45,478 nt of DNA. It comes from Pirellulales bacterium. Its GTDB lineage: Bacteria; Planctomycetota; Planctomycetia; Pirellulales; JALHPA01. The notes under the pieces are model-generated. The model was given only the letters and a program-made list of their open reading frames with translations. It made no database searches and was not told the DNA's origin. The translations under genes were made by a program, and so were the position numbers. Positions within the stretch are counted from its first letter, which is position 1. Each line of letters opens with the position of its first letter. This document shows, piece after piece, positions 28,301-37,274 of this stretch. Where the stretch lies: the NCBI GenBank assembly GCA_033762255.1, contig JANRLT010000071.1, forward strand, positions 1-45,478. Reading direction: 5' to 3'.

Positions 28301-28743
28301 GACCGGATTTGGATCAAAATGCGGCTTTTGAGAATCCCCGGCGCAGCCTTTATTTTCGCCAGGCCAAGGAAAAGCGAGTGCCGTTTTTAGCGATCTTTGA
28401 CCAAGCCAATGTCGCCGAATGTTACCGGCGCGACGAAACGATCGTCCCGCAACAAGCCCTGGCCCTGGCCAATAGCGAATTGGTGGCGGCGGCAGCCGAG
28501 CAGACAACAAAAAAGCTGGAACAACTCGCTGGCAAAGTTCCGTCGGATCCGGAGTTTGTAGAACGGGCTTTTAAGGCGATCTTAAATCGCGCTCCTACTT
28601 CCGCCGAGTTAGAACGCTGCCTGCGATTCTTAGCGCTCGTTCCCAGCGTGGAGCATCCCCAACCCGCCTCCGCTAATCACTCCCGGCGGCAAAGCCTGGT
28701 CCATGTGTTGTTTAATCATCACGAATTTGTCACCATCCCCTGA
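25372..28743 (+). CDS. Planctomycete PSCyt1-DUF1549-DUF1553 protein with internal lamin-G-like region
   Basis: This 1123-residue protein starts with a signal peptide (about 1-28, ending ARLALAE). A PSCyt1 cytochrome c domain follows with haem motif CFACH (C45, C48, H49). DUF1549 (PSCyt2) covers about 160-370 ([12 protein letters not shown], then [17 protein letters not shown] and [20 protein letters not shown]). Residues about 480-680 hold a beta-rich insert, resembling concanavalin-type lectin or sugar-hydrolase folds. Coiled-coil-like Ala/Glu-rich stretches flank it. DUF1553 is C-terminal ([19 protein letters not shown], then [20 protein letters not shown]). It is thought to act in periplasmic polymer degradation, together with the downstream DUF1501 protein. 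Confidence 0.9.
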   Translation: [1123 protein letters not shown]

Positions 28744-28797
28744 CGTTGTCGCCAACCCCCCGGAACACCGCCCTACCGCGACAAAAAGGTAACTTCC

Positions 28798-30288
28798 ATG
28801 TTTCAGCACGCTCACCGCCGACCTTGCCCTGTTCCCCTCGCCGCCCGCAGGCAATTTTTGCAACGCATGGGCCTGGGGTTTACCAACCTGGCGCTGGGCG
28901 CGATCCTAGCTAAGGATGGATACCTGCGGGCCGAAGCGGCACCATCCATTCCCCCGGACGGCAAACCGCATTTTCAGCCGCGGGCCAAAAGCGTCATCTG
29001 GATTTTTTTATGCGGGGGATTGAGCCATCTGGAAAGTTTTGACCCCAAACCCGCTGTCACCAAGTATGCGGGGCAGACTATCGCCGAAACCCCCTATAAG
29101 GATACCCTGGATTCCCCCTATCTTAAAAAGAACGTGCGCGAATTTGTCGCTGGTCGGCATAAAGTGCAACCCAAACTATATCCGCTGCAAGTCGGCCACG
29201 CTCCCCGCGGTCAAAACGGGCTGGAAATGAGCGATTGGTTTCCAGAGTTGGGCCAGTGCGCCGACGACCTGACGATCGTCCGTTCTTTATGGACGACGGA
29301 CAACGACCACGGGGCGCAACTGCAGTTTCATACTGGTAGGCATGCCCTGGAAGGAGCGTTTCCCACAATCGGCTCTTGGGTGCATTATGGTTTGGGTTCG
29401 TTGAATGATAACTTGCCGCAATTTGTGGTCCTGGGGGGCGCTTTGGCCGATTGTTGCGGCGGCGTGGGGGGGCATGGGGCAAATTACCTCGGTCCCGAAC
29501 ATAGCGGCGTCACGCTGTCGGTTGATCCGGCCAACCCCCTTCCCTTTGCCAAGCCCAGCCGGCCTATTTCCCGTGAAGACCAACGCGCCGAGTTTGATCT
29601 GATTCGCGATTTGAATCAGCTTTCCGCCGACGGACAACCGGCGGATCCCGCCTTGGCAGCGCGGATCAAAAGTTATGAGCTGGCATTTGAAATGCAGGCC
29701 GCGATCCCGGGCGTGGTGGATTTAACCCCCGAACCAGCCCATATCCGTGAACTATACGGCCTGGATCAGGAAGCCACCCAGGTCCTGGGACGGCAATGTT
29801 TGGTCGCACGGCGTCTGGTGGAACAAGGGACGAGGTTCGTTCAAATTTTTCACGGCGCCAATGGGGGCGCGGGGGAATGGGATGCTCATGGCAAATTAAA
29901 GGAAGGCCACACCCGGCTTTGCGGGCAGATCGACCGACCGGTGGCCGCCTTGCTGCGGGATCTCAAACAGCGGGGGATGCTTAACGAAACGATCGTGGTC
30001 TTGGCCACCGAATTTGGCCGAACACCGGGAGCCGAAGGAGGCGATGGCCGAGATCATCATCCGTTTGGCTTTTCTATTTTGTTGGCGGGAGGTGGCATTC
30101 GCGGAGGCCTGGCCCATGGCAAAACCGACGAAATCGGATTTCACTCGATCGAGGATCGACACTATGTCACTGACATCCACGCCACTGTTCTGCACCAACT
30201 GGGCCTGGAGCCGCGCAAGCTAGAAATTCCCGGCCGCAAACGGCTGGAAATCGATTACGGTCAGCCTATACGACAAATTTTGAGTTAA
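28798..30288 (+). CDS. DUF1501 protein, Tat-exported sulfatase-like partner
   Basis: This 496-residue protein has the N-terminal twin-arginine motif ARRQFLQRMGLGF followed by a hydrophobic run ending near AEAAP, so it is likely exported folded through Tat. The body is typical DUF1501, an alkaline-phosphatase-like fold: SVIWIFLCGGLSHLESFDPK, GLEMSDWFPELGQCADDL, VRSLWTTDNDHGAQLQFHTG, VVLATEFGRTPGAEG and GRDHHPFGFSILLAGGGIRG with potential metal-binding His and Asp. It lies 54 bases after the preceding gene, a pairing seen widely in planctomycete genomes. The biochemical activity of the family is not established. Confidence 0.9.
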   Translation: MFQHAHRRPCPVPLAARRQFLQRMGLGFTNLALGAILAKDGYLRAEAAPSIPPDGKPHFQPRAKSVIWIFLCGGLSHLESFDPKPAVTKYAGQTIAETPYKDTLDSPYLKKNVREFVAGRHKVQPKLYPLQVGHAPRGQNGLEMSDWFPELGQCADDLTIVRSLWTTDNDHGAQLQFHTGRHALEGAFPTIGSWVHYGLGSLNDNLPQFVVLGGALADCCGGVGGHGANYLGPEHSGVTLSVDPANPLPFAKPSRPISREDQRAEFDLIRDLNQLSADGQPADPALAARIKSYELAFEMQAAIPGVVDLTPEPAHIRELYGLDQEATQVLGRQCLVARRLVEQGTRFVQIFHGANGGAGEWDAHGKLKEGHTRLCGQIDRPVAALLRDLKQRGMLNETIVVLATEFGRTPGAEGGDGRDHHPFGFSILLAGGGIRGGLAHGKTDEIGFHSIEDRHYVTDIHATVLHQLGLEPRKLEIPGRKRLEIDYGQPIRQILS

Positions 30289-30694
30289 GCAACTGGCCCC
30301 CTGCAGAATGTCAGTCTAGGTCCATGTTAACTCGCTAGATTCGAGTATGACCAATCAGAGGCTGAGACTACCTCATGGTTACTTGACATTTAAACATTCG
30401 CCTAGCGCCCAAAGGCTCATCCGATAGCCAAGTGCTATACTATTATTGTTCAAGCGCGGTCCGCGCATAAAAAAAGCCCGGTGAGTGGGGCAGGAACTCA
30501 CCGAGCGGTTGTGCAAGCATAGCTCGCACATAACTCATTGTAGAAGTTTCGTTTAACGGGTCAATATAGCGGGTTAAAAAATTCTAAAAAAAGACCCATT
30601 TTTCCATGAAGCAATTTTTTGGGTATCAAAAAAATCGAACATCCCCCGTTAAGTTGGGTAGTATAACAAAAACTAATGAACCCCGTTCCATCGG
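30289..30694. other. Convergent intergenic region
   Basis: About 400 bases lie between the DUF1501 gene and the converging nuclease/dockerin gene. It contains one strong terminator hairpin, listed separately; nothing else is recognised. Confidence 0.5.
30467..30503 (-). terminator. Intrinsic terminator
   Basis: An eight-base-pair stem (CGGTGAGT with ACTCACCG, 30479-30503, nine-base loop) is followed on the minus strand by GGGCTTTTTTT. The T-run points to the minus strand, so it may end the dockerin-protein transcript even though that gene stops about 190 bases before it. It could also stop read-through from the DUF1501 side. Confidence 0.65.
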
Positions 30695-33600
30695 TCATTT
30701 AGCTTTTTTCTTGCTGTTTTCCCGGGAATTTAGCGATTCTTCCATCCATAGACTCCACAATAACGCTTCCTGTTCATCCGGGTCTGCTCCTCTCCAGGAT
30801 TCTTGTGCGGCAAAAGTTAATTCCAAGGATCTCGCTTCCAGATCCCCCCCAAGCGGGGTACCCACCCCTGATCCAAAGAAAGAATCAATCGGCGTATAGT
30901 CGCCATTTTCGATCAGGCCATTAAAGTCTCCATCCCCCAGAAAAAATCCCCCCGCGCCTCCCGTGGTAACCATTCCCAAATTGGAATCCACCGCGCCATA
31001 GTCGGTCCCATCGACCCGGCCGTCTAAATTGTAGTCGCCTGGATAGGTAAAGCGGACAATCACCTGATTAAAACCGGTCCCCGCGCTACTGTCCCCCAGC
31101 GTCAAATCGTAAAACGGATTGCCGATATCGCCAAAGCTGGCGTTCGCGTTATCGACAGGGATAATGACGCGCGTCCCCAGACTGTCCGCGACGGCGGAAC
31201 TGCCAATGACCGGGACACCCGTCGAGCCGTTATAGTAGTTATCGAGCGCGGCGGTAATGACGGCCAGGGGATTGATCCCCAGGGGATCATAGGCCACGAC
31301 CAAGTCGTTATCCGCCAGGTCCAATAAACTGTCGTTTGCCAGGGACAACTCTCCGTCAATCACGAACAACCCGGCTGCGGCCCCTTCGGCAATCCCGGTG
31401 ACAACCGCATTTGCGCCCGCCAGCGTCAAATCTCTCGCGCGCAGACCGCGCGTGACCAGTTGCGCCGCGCCAAACACCGTCACATCTCCGCTGGTAGTCA
31501 AACCATTCGTTAAGGTGACTCCTCCCGCGGTAACAATCAAATCGCCCGAGGCGGCCAGGGGACCGTTAAGGGTCAAACTGCCCCCGCCAGCCACAGTTAA
31601 TTCGCTAAATCCCAACAATGGCGGGACCGCGGCGCCGCCGGTTTGCACGGTTACACTTTCCCCTGAATTTAATAGCCACATGCTGGGATGGATCAATGCT
31701 GGCAAGGGACTTGCCAGGTTAATTGTCTGCACACCTCCACCGGGTATTTCAAAGGCGATCCAGGCTGGAATGGCCGGTCCCGCATTGGCGGCCAAAATCG
31801 CCGCCCGTAGCGATCCTACGCCGGCATCGTTGGTGTTAAGAACCGTATAACTGGGCGTGACAACGGTCACAGATGTCGTGTCATTAGCAGTGCCGCTGGT
31901 GGCCTGAACGGTAAACTGGCCCAGGCCCGCGCCCGCGGTAAGCAAACCCTGGCTATCAATGCTATTTCCCGCGCCGGTCACGCTCCATACCAGAGCGGGA
32001 TTGAAGATCGGTTGGCCAAATTGGTCGCTTACCGCCGCGCTGTAGGCCAATTGCCCCCCCGCCGCGACGCTGGCATGATCGGGCGTGATGATCATTCCCG
32101 TGGGCGTTTGAACAACAGAAACTATGACCATGCTCGAGGCGGAAAGGGATCCCGCGTCGGTAACGTTAACTAAAAAAGCGTAATTCCCCGCCTGGGTAAA
32201 TGTGGCGGTGGTCTGCTTGGCCAGATTGGTGCCGTTGACGCTAAATTGCACAGGCGCGGGTGGAGTGCCCAAGGTCGACCATGTGTAGGTTAAATTCGAC
32301 TCTCCCCCGTCATCCGCCCCCAACACGTTTAGACTGGTGGTGGTTCCCGTTACGGGGTCGGGACTGGCATTGGCCGGATCGACGATCACGGGCACCTGAT
32401 TTAAAGCGGTGGCCAAAAACGTTAAATCGTCAATTGCCAAACCCGGCGCGTTGACCCCGGGGGCTGGATTTTGCCAACGGATGACCAGGTTGGCGCCGGA
32501 GGCCCAGTTTAATCCCGTGACCGTGACGCTTTTCACCGCGCGATTCGCCGGGGAGTTGCCATCGAGCGCTCCGCTAGCTCCGTCCTGAATGATCGGAACT
32601 AAATTTCCCAAATTGTTCGAGATAAAACCCGTGTCATCCAGTCCCATGCCGCCAATTTTATATTCAAACACCAAATTGTTGTTTTCGCTAACGCCGGTGT
32701 TTTTACGCCATTGTTCCTCGGTAAAGGTCAATGTAAATCCGCCTAGGGTTTGGCCCGTCTGATTAGCAATGACCGCCCCATAACGGGGCGCGCTCGATCC
32801 ACTGGTCACGGAACCCAACGCGCGGTCCATGACGGGATTGACTCCGGCCACTCCATAGCTATAAGTGCTGCCCGTGGTTGAAGCGCCCGCGTCCGTTCCA
32901 AACCGCGGCGTGCCGGTGTTGACGCTGGTATACCATCCCGCCAGACTGGCGGCGGCATTGATCGGCGCGGCGGTCAGGGCCACGGGAACCCCTCCCAGGA
33001 CCGCGGCTGCGGAAATTACACTGGGTAGGCCATTAAAATTTTGAAAATAGGGAGTCCCCGCCGTTGTATAGGGAATCACCGCGCCTGCGGGAGCCGCCGT
33101 CAGGTTGATGTGGATCGACAGCAGGTTACTGGCGGTAACACCGTCATTTGCCAGCGCGGTCAATGTTGCGCTAGGTCCATTGCCGGGCGCGGTATAGGCC
33201 AGCGTGGCCAACGCGGCGTTCACGTCGGCTAGCGCGCCGCCAATGATCAAGAACGGGGTGCCGTTTCCAGTTACCGTCGCTCCCCCCGCAACCACGTTTA
33301 GTGTCCCCGCGGTCACGCCCAGCGTAACTGTTTGATTGTCGTTATCAGGGTCGGCAATACTGATCAGATTTGCGCCGGAAAGCTCCACGGTGGCATTGTA
33401 AACCGCGTTTATCCCCGCCGGACCGCTGACCACGGGCGAATCATTGGCCACGGGAAAGCTATAATCCGCCACTACGGGGAGATGATCGCTCACGGTGGTC
33501 AGTAAATTGAGCACCGTCGCGCGATTGGCCAGCCCCGGCAGAGCCGTGTTCATCGCGGCATCAATTTGCCCATTTAAACTGACCGAGCCATTGTTGCCAA

Positions 33601-35494
33601 ACGCATGATAGCTATTTGATAGATATTCTAACCCCTGTCCATCGGTTAATTCGCTCGTGAATATCTGAAAGTCAAACCGATCATCCAGCCCGCCGCCGAT
33701 CAATCCGCCAGGAGGCGAAATCGCCGGCGCTTGGGTCAGAAGCCCCACAAACACGCTATTGTTGCTCCAATTTCCCGTAGCGGAAAGCGGATCAAAGGCC
33801 TGTCCGTTACCAGGGGATAAGAACTCTTGGTAAGAGTCGTCCCCGCTGCCGTAAATGTTAAAATCCCCGGCATAAATGATATTGATCCCCTGGCCCAGGG
33901 CGTCGGCGTCGTCGCGGATTGCCTGCGCATCGACTAGGCGGCGGGCCTCGTCCGTGGTCGTGTTCCCCGACTTTAAATGGCTGTTATACAGGTAAAAGTC
34001 CGCGGAACCACCGGTCCCCACGGGCCGAAAGTGGTATCGTAATGTCTGCCGCGGGGCCCCATTGACATTCGGCGCGCCAACCGCCACTTCGCCTAGCAAT
34101 TGCACTTTTTGACTGTTGTAGACCACCCCCTGGGTGTCGTCATTTCCCCCCGTGGACAGGCCATCCATATTTCCCCGGGCATAATGATTGCCGCCATACA
34201 GGGAATTAAGCAGGCTCACCACCGCTTGCGTGGTGATGGATTGCGACTGCACTTCTTGCAGGGCCAAAACATCAATTTGCTGGACCAGGCCATTTACCGA
34301 CTCCAGGCCAATCCCCTGCAGAATGGTTTCCAACCCGCTCCGGGGGTTTCCCGCCAGGCTGGCAATATTGTAACTGACGATCCGCAGGCGGCCATTCGAC
34401 GGCGGCACCAGGTTGATCGTGGTGGTCACCGTATTGCCGGTGGCGGTGCCGTCGTTTGCGTTAGCAGTCAAGGTGGCGGCGGTCCCGCTGGCCGGGGCGG
34501 TATACGACAACGTGGCCAGCGCGGCGTTGACCTGGGCAATAGTGCCGCTAACGATCAGGGCCGAAGTGCCATTGCCGCCAACGGACGCGCCCCCGGCGGT
34601 CAGGCTCAATGTCCCGGCCGTCACGGCTAAATTTGCCGTTAACGAACCACTGTCCGGGTCGCTCACGCTATATTGGTTGACCCCGGTGAGTTGCGTGGCC
34701 ACGTTCAATTCGGCCAAAAAACTGGCTGGGCCGCTGGTAGCGGGAGGGGCGGTAGCGCCAGTCGCCGTCAAGCGAAAATCATCCACCGCCAAGCCATCAT
34801 CCGCCCCGCTGGCGTTGGCATCGCTCCAGCGAAACCAGATTTGCGCGCCATTCGCCAAGCTCACCGTGGTAATGGTAACGCTCAGGAGGGCGCGATTGCC
34901 GCTGGCGTTGCCGTCCTTGGCCCCTACGGTCAGCGTGTTCGGCGTGACAAAATCCAGCGCATCCACATCGGTCCAGGCGCCGGAAGTCAAACTGGTGGCG
35001 TCGAGGCTATACTGAAAGTCCAACCGATCGGTGCGCCCCTCCGCCCCTAAACGCCACTGCTCTCCCGTGTACTCAATCGTCAGCGAGTTAAGCACCAATC
35101 CCGTGTTGTTTTGAATGTTGACGCCGATTGTAGGCGTCAGGTTTGTCGAAAGCAGCGTTCCCAGCGCGCGCTCATTGCCGCCGACATCACCATAACTATA
35201 GGTGTCGCCGGTATTGGAACCGCCGTTATTCGCCGTGTAGGTGGTGTTGGCGTTGGTGCCGCTTTCCACGAATGACCAGCCCGTGGGCAATAACACGGAT
35301 GTGTCACTACTTGCCAAAGAGCCAAAATCCTCTTGATAGGCAACACCCGGGGTTGCGTAACTGACCGCGCTCTGATTGAGGCGCGGTTCGAGCGTTTCAA
35401 ACCCGGGGGTTAAATGGCGCCGACGTAGAGGGGAATTTGCGGATCGCCGAAATCGCCAAGGATTTTGCGGCATACCGCCGGGGAAATAACTCAT
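30695..35494 (-). CDS. Large secreted endonuclease/exonuclease/phosphatase-family protein with dockerin
   Basis: About 1599 residues. The start is set at the ATG at 35494 because it puts the planctomycete export-linked motif FETLEPRLNQS about 35 residues in; no Shine-Dalgarno sequence is seen and an earlier start is possible. An EEP-type nuclease domain lies near residues 395-690: RLRIVSYNIASLAG, DVLALQEVQSQ, YLYNSHLKSG, IIYAGDFNIYGSG and SDHLPVVADY. Two copies of a beta-rich domain containing TYSYG and EQWR flank it, one before and one after. Cadherin/Ig-like repeats and a parallel-beta region (YTVLNTNDAGVGSLRAAI) follow. The C-terminal dockerin has GDYNLDGRVDGTDYGAV and GDFNGLIENGDYTPID. 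It is probably an extracellular nuclease or phosphodiesterase. Confidence 0.85.
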   Translation of the reverse strand: MSYFPGGMPQNPWRFRRSANSPLRRRHLTPGFETLEPRLNQSAVSYATPGVAYQEDFGSLASSDTSVLLPTGWSFVESGTNANTTYTANNGGSNTGDTYSYGDVGGNERALGTLLSTNLTPTIGVNIQNNTGLVLNSLTIEYTGEQWRLGAEGRTDRLDFQYSLDATSLTSGAWTDVDALDFVTPNTLTVGAKDGNASGNRALLSVTITTVSLANGAQIWFRWSDANASGADDGLAVDDFRLTATGATAPPATSGPASFLAELNVATQLTGVNQYSVSDPDSGSLTANLAVTAGTLSLTAGGASVGGNGTSALIVSGTIAQVNAALATLSYTAPASGTAATLTANANDGTATGNTVTTTINLVPPSNGRLRIVSYNIASLAGNPRSGLETILQGIGLESVNGLVQQIDVLALQEVQSQSITTQAVVSLLNSLYGGNHYARGNMDGLSTGGNDDTQGVVYNSQKVQLLGEVAVGAPNVNGAPRQTLRYHFRPVGTGGSADFYLYNSHLKSGNTTTDEARRLVDAQAIRDDADALGQGINIIYAGDFNIYGSGDDSYQEFLSPGNGQAFDPLSATGNWSNNSVFVGLLTQAPAISPPGGLIGGGLDDRFDFQIFTSELTDGQGLEYLSNSYHAFGNNGSVSLNGQIDAAMNTALPGLANRATVLNLLTTVSDHLPVVADYSFPVANDSPVVSGPAGINAVYNATVELSGANLISIADPDNDNQTVTLGVTAGTLNVVAGGATVTGNGTPFLIIGGALADVNAALATLAYTAPGNGPSATLTALANDGVTASNLLSIHINLTAAPAGAVIPYTTAGTPYFQNFNGLPSVISAAAVLGGVPVALTAAPINAAASLAGWYTSVNTGTPRFGTDAGASTTGSTYSYGVAGVNPVMDRALGSVTSGSSAPRYGAVIANQTGQTLGGFTLTFTEEQWRKNTGVSENNNLVFEYKIGGMGLDDTGFISNNLGNLVPIIQDGASGALDGNSPANRAVKSVTVTGLNWASGANLVIRWQNPAPGVNAPGLAIDDLTFLATALNQVPVIVDPANASPDPVTGTTTSLNVLGADDGGESNLTYTWSTLGTPPAPVQFSVNGTNLAKQTTATFTQAGNYAFLVNVTDAGSLSASSMVIVSVVQTPTGMIITPDHASVAAGGQLAYSAAVSDQFGQPIFNPALVWSVTGAGNSIDSQGLLTAGAGLGQFTVQATSGTANDTTSVTVVTPSYTVLNTNDAGVGSLRAAILAANAGPAIPAWIAFEIPGGGVQTINLASPLPALIHPSMWLLNSGESVTVQTGGAAVPPLLGFSELTVAGGGSLTLNGPLAASGDLIVTAGGVTLTNGLTTSGDVTVFGAAQLVTRGLRARDLTLAGANAVVTGIAEGAAAGLFVIDGELSLANDSLLDLADNDLVVAYDPLGINPLAVITAALDNYYNGSTGVPVIGSSAVADSLGTRVIIPVDNANASFGDIGNPFYDLTLGDSSAGTGFNQVIVRFTYPGDYNLDGRVDGTDYGAVDSNLGMVTTGGAGGFFLGDGDFNGLIENGDYTPIDSFFGSGVGTPLGGDLEARSLELTFAAQESWRGADPDEQEALLWSLWMEESLNSRENSKKKAK

Positions 35495-35857
35495 GGGACC
35501 AGCTTTCAATGTTGTCGCGCACGGGGGAGACAAGAGTGCAGGGAGTCGCCAGCAGAGGTTGAAAAGTCTCCCGCGAGAGGTTTTCACCCATTTTTCGCGG
35601 GAAATGCTGGCAATTCCGGGCAAATACGATGGCAGAGTCGAATTTGCCATCTTAGTTAATTTTTCCGTCCAGGGCAACGATTGGGCAAGCGACTAAATAT
35701 AAAGATGAGGTAATACACGTAATGAGAATTTTTATATAAATCGGCTATACAGTACATATTGCTAACGCAAGTATACTCAATTTCCTTACCCGACTAGACT
35801 ATGGTACACAGGGATGGCAAATTGGCGCAATTGCCGGGGTGTGCTGTGGTGTATTGA
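35495..35857. other. Intergenic, nothing recognised
   Basis: This is the upstream region of the large dockerin protein. The reading frame is open further upstream on the minus strand, to a TTG at 35677, but it lacks a convincing start. AT-rich DNA at 35690-35800 may hold promoters. Confidence 0.4.
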
Positions 35858-36058
35858 TTAGGCAGCGTCGTGTGGAAGTGGTAGGAGTAGCTCAATACCG
35901 ACGAGACGTCTGCTCTCGTCAAAGTCCAAGTAAACGTCTATGCCAGAGAAATCGGGAAGAAGGTCTCGCAGCCTACCAGTAGCGGCGACCGAACCCGGAC
36001 TACCGAGATGGTCGGGGAGATATAGATAACCCACATCATTTCCCTGTCGTACGCTCAA
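35858..36058 (-). CDS. DUF2283-like small protein
   Basis: This 66-residue protein ends in DVYLDFDESRRLVGIELL, the recurring phrase of DUF2283 proteins (variable Asp-rich strand followed by LVGIE). The start is uncertain: a TTG at 36058 has no good ribosome site, whereas an in-frame GTG about 24 bases inside has AGGGA upstream. DUF2283 proteins are often encoded near toxin-antitoxin or defence loci; function is unknown. It lies about 140 bases downstream of the SMI1-like gene on the same strand. Confidence 0.6.
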   Translation of the reverse strand: MSVRQGNDVGYLYLPDHLGSPGSVAATGRLRDLLPDFSGIDVYLDFDESRRLVGIELLLPLPHDAA

Positions 36059-36197
36059 TTCAATTTATTCTTTTGTCATAGTTGTATGAAGCGATCGTAC
36101 GACCAAGGTAACCCGGCGGGCGCGGGGAGTACTGAACTCCCAGAAAGTTTTCGTGCCTCGCCGTCTGCTGCTGCGCTTGGATCGGCGGTTATAGCGA

Positions 36198-36911
36198 CTA
36201 AATCGATGTAGGTAACCTTAAAGAAATCAATATCCTTTCACCCTCGGTACTGTTGCAGCCGTACCAGTCATCACCGTCGGCTTCATTTGGCGCATTGCGA
36301 ACAATAATACACCCGGCGGCGAGGAAGTACGATGGCCGGTGTAAGTTCCACGCGTACTCTCCTTTCAGCCACACCGGCTCCGTTTTCACACCTGCGTCGT
36401 TGAACAAAGCTCTCGTATTCGTCGATACGCCAAGAATCCGGGAACCGAACAGCAATTCCTGCAGTACAAAACTTACTAGGAAATGCGAGAGTGGATTGTC
36501 AAGTCGCCTCCACACCTTGAGGATTTCACGATGTGAACAGTTTTCACTTAACCATACTGGAGGATCAGTGCCGGTTCTCTCTGTTGCCGCCACCCATACA
36601 CCCTGATTTTCCCAAACGAATACGAGCCTGCCGTCCATCAATTGCAGTGTCGGCGCGTATCCATTTTCCCGAATCGCGCAAAGCGTGTCCTGCATACAAA
36701 ATCGGTTCGCAAAAGGTGTGGCCGAATTGTGACCCGGCCAACGACCTGCAAAGCAATAGAAACGTCGAAGGGGATCAGGCAACTCAATCGACTGAATTTC
36801 ATCGACTGGAGAACCAAATTCCGGACGCCGCTGTTCGAGGAACTGCTGGAGAAATAGTTCCAGTCCGGCCATTCGCGCATCGGTACTAGTATTGGGTATG
36901 ATGGGTTCCAT
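36198..36911 (-). CDS. SMI1/KNR4-like immunity-type protein
   Basis: This 237-residue protein has no signal peptide or transmembrane segment. LPDPLRRFYCFAGRWPG (about 48-64), then LMDGRLVFVWENQGVWVAAT and DPPVWLSE, match the usual run of SMI1/KNR4 (SUKH) proteins: a helix ending in an aromatic pair, followed by strands with VWENQGVW. SUKH proteins often act as immunity proteins against nuclease toxins, but no toxin gene is adjacent here. The ATG at 36911 has no clear Shine-Dalgarno sequence. Confidence 0.55.
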   Translation of the reverse strand: MEPIIPNTSTDARMAGLELFLQQFLEQRRPEFGSPVDEIQSIELPDPLRRFYCFAGRWPGHNSATPFANRFCMQDTLCAIRENGYAPTLQLMDGRLVFVWENQGVWVAATERTGTDPPVWLSENCSHREILKVWRRLDNPLSHFLVSFVLQELLFGSRILGVSTNTRALFNDAGVKTEPVWLKGEYAWNLHRPSYFLAAGCIIVRNAPNEADGDDWYGCNSTEGERILISLRLPTSI

Positions 36912-36980
36912 CGTGAAGGGCAGCGACTACTTGTCGGATTAAGACGGCGTTCTCCAAGCCACGACAGCCTTGCATTAGGC

Positions 36981-37196
36981 CTACTTCTTGACATTTTTCC
37001 GGGCAAGGACCACCAAAGCGCGGAGGGCGGCATTGACGGATTCGGAATCGGGAAAAAACTCGGCCACGTCCGGCGATAAGACAATAATATTCGTACCCTC
37101 GGCATATCGCTGGGCATACTTCCCGCGAACTCCTTTGCTAAAGTCGTATTCATCTCGCATTTTAGGGGCTGATTTTTTCTTAACGGCCTTTTTCAT
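36981..37196 (-). CDS. Small antitoxin-like protein
   Basis: This 71-residue protein starts at the ATG at 37196 (MKKAVKKKSAPKMRDEYDFS), with GGAG about eleven bases upstream. The body is RGKYAQRYAEGTNIIVLSPD followed by VAEFFPDSESVNAALRAL, a pattern common among small proteins annotated as antitoxin-like or hypothetical. The lysine-rich start could bind DNA. No toxin is seen next to it. Confidence 0.55.
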   Translation of the reverse strand: MKKAVKKKSAPKMRDEYDFSKGVRGKYAQRYAEGTNIIVLSPDVAEFFPDSESVNAALRALVVLARKNVKK

Positions 37197-37274
37197 AGTA
37201 ATGTTTCTCCCCGCTGGACTCGGCCCGCGCACTGATTAACATTATTCGATCACGGTTTTTGCGCGAATCCCACT

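Noticed and set aside
36638-37153. Long minus-strand frame overlapping the SMI1-like and antitoxin-like genes
   Set aside because: It is in another frame than two better-supported genes and reads as Ser/Pro/Arg-rich noise.
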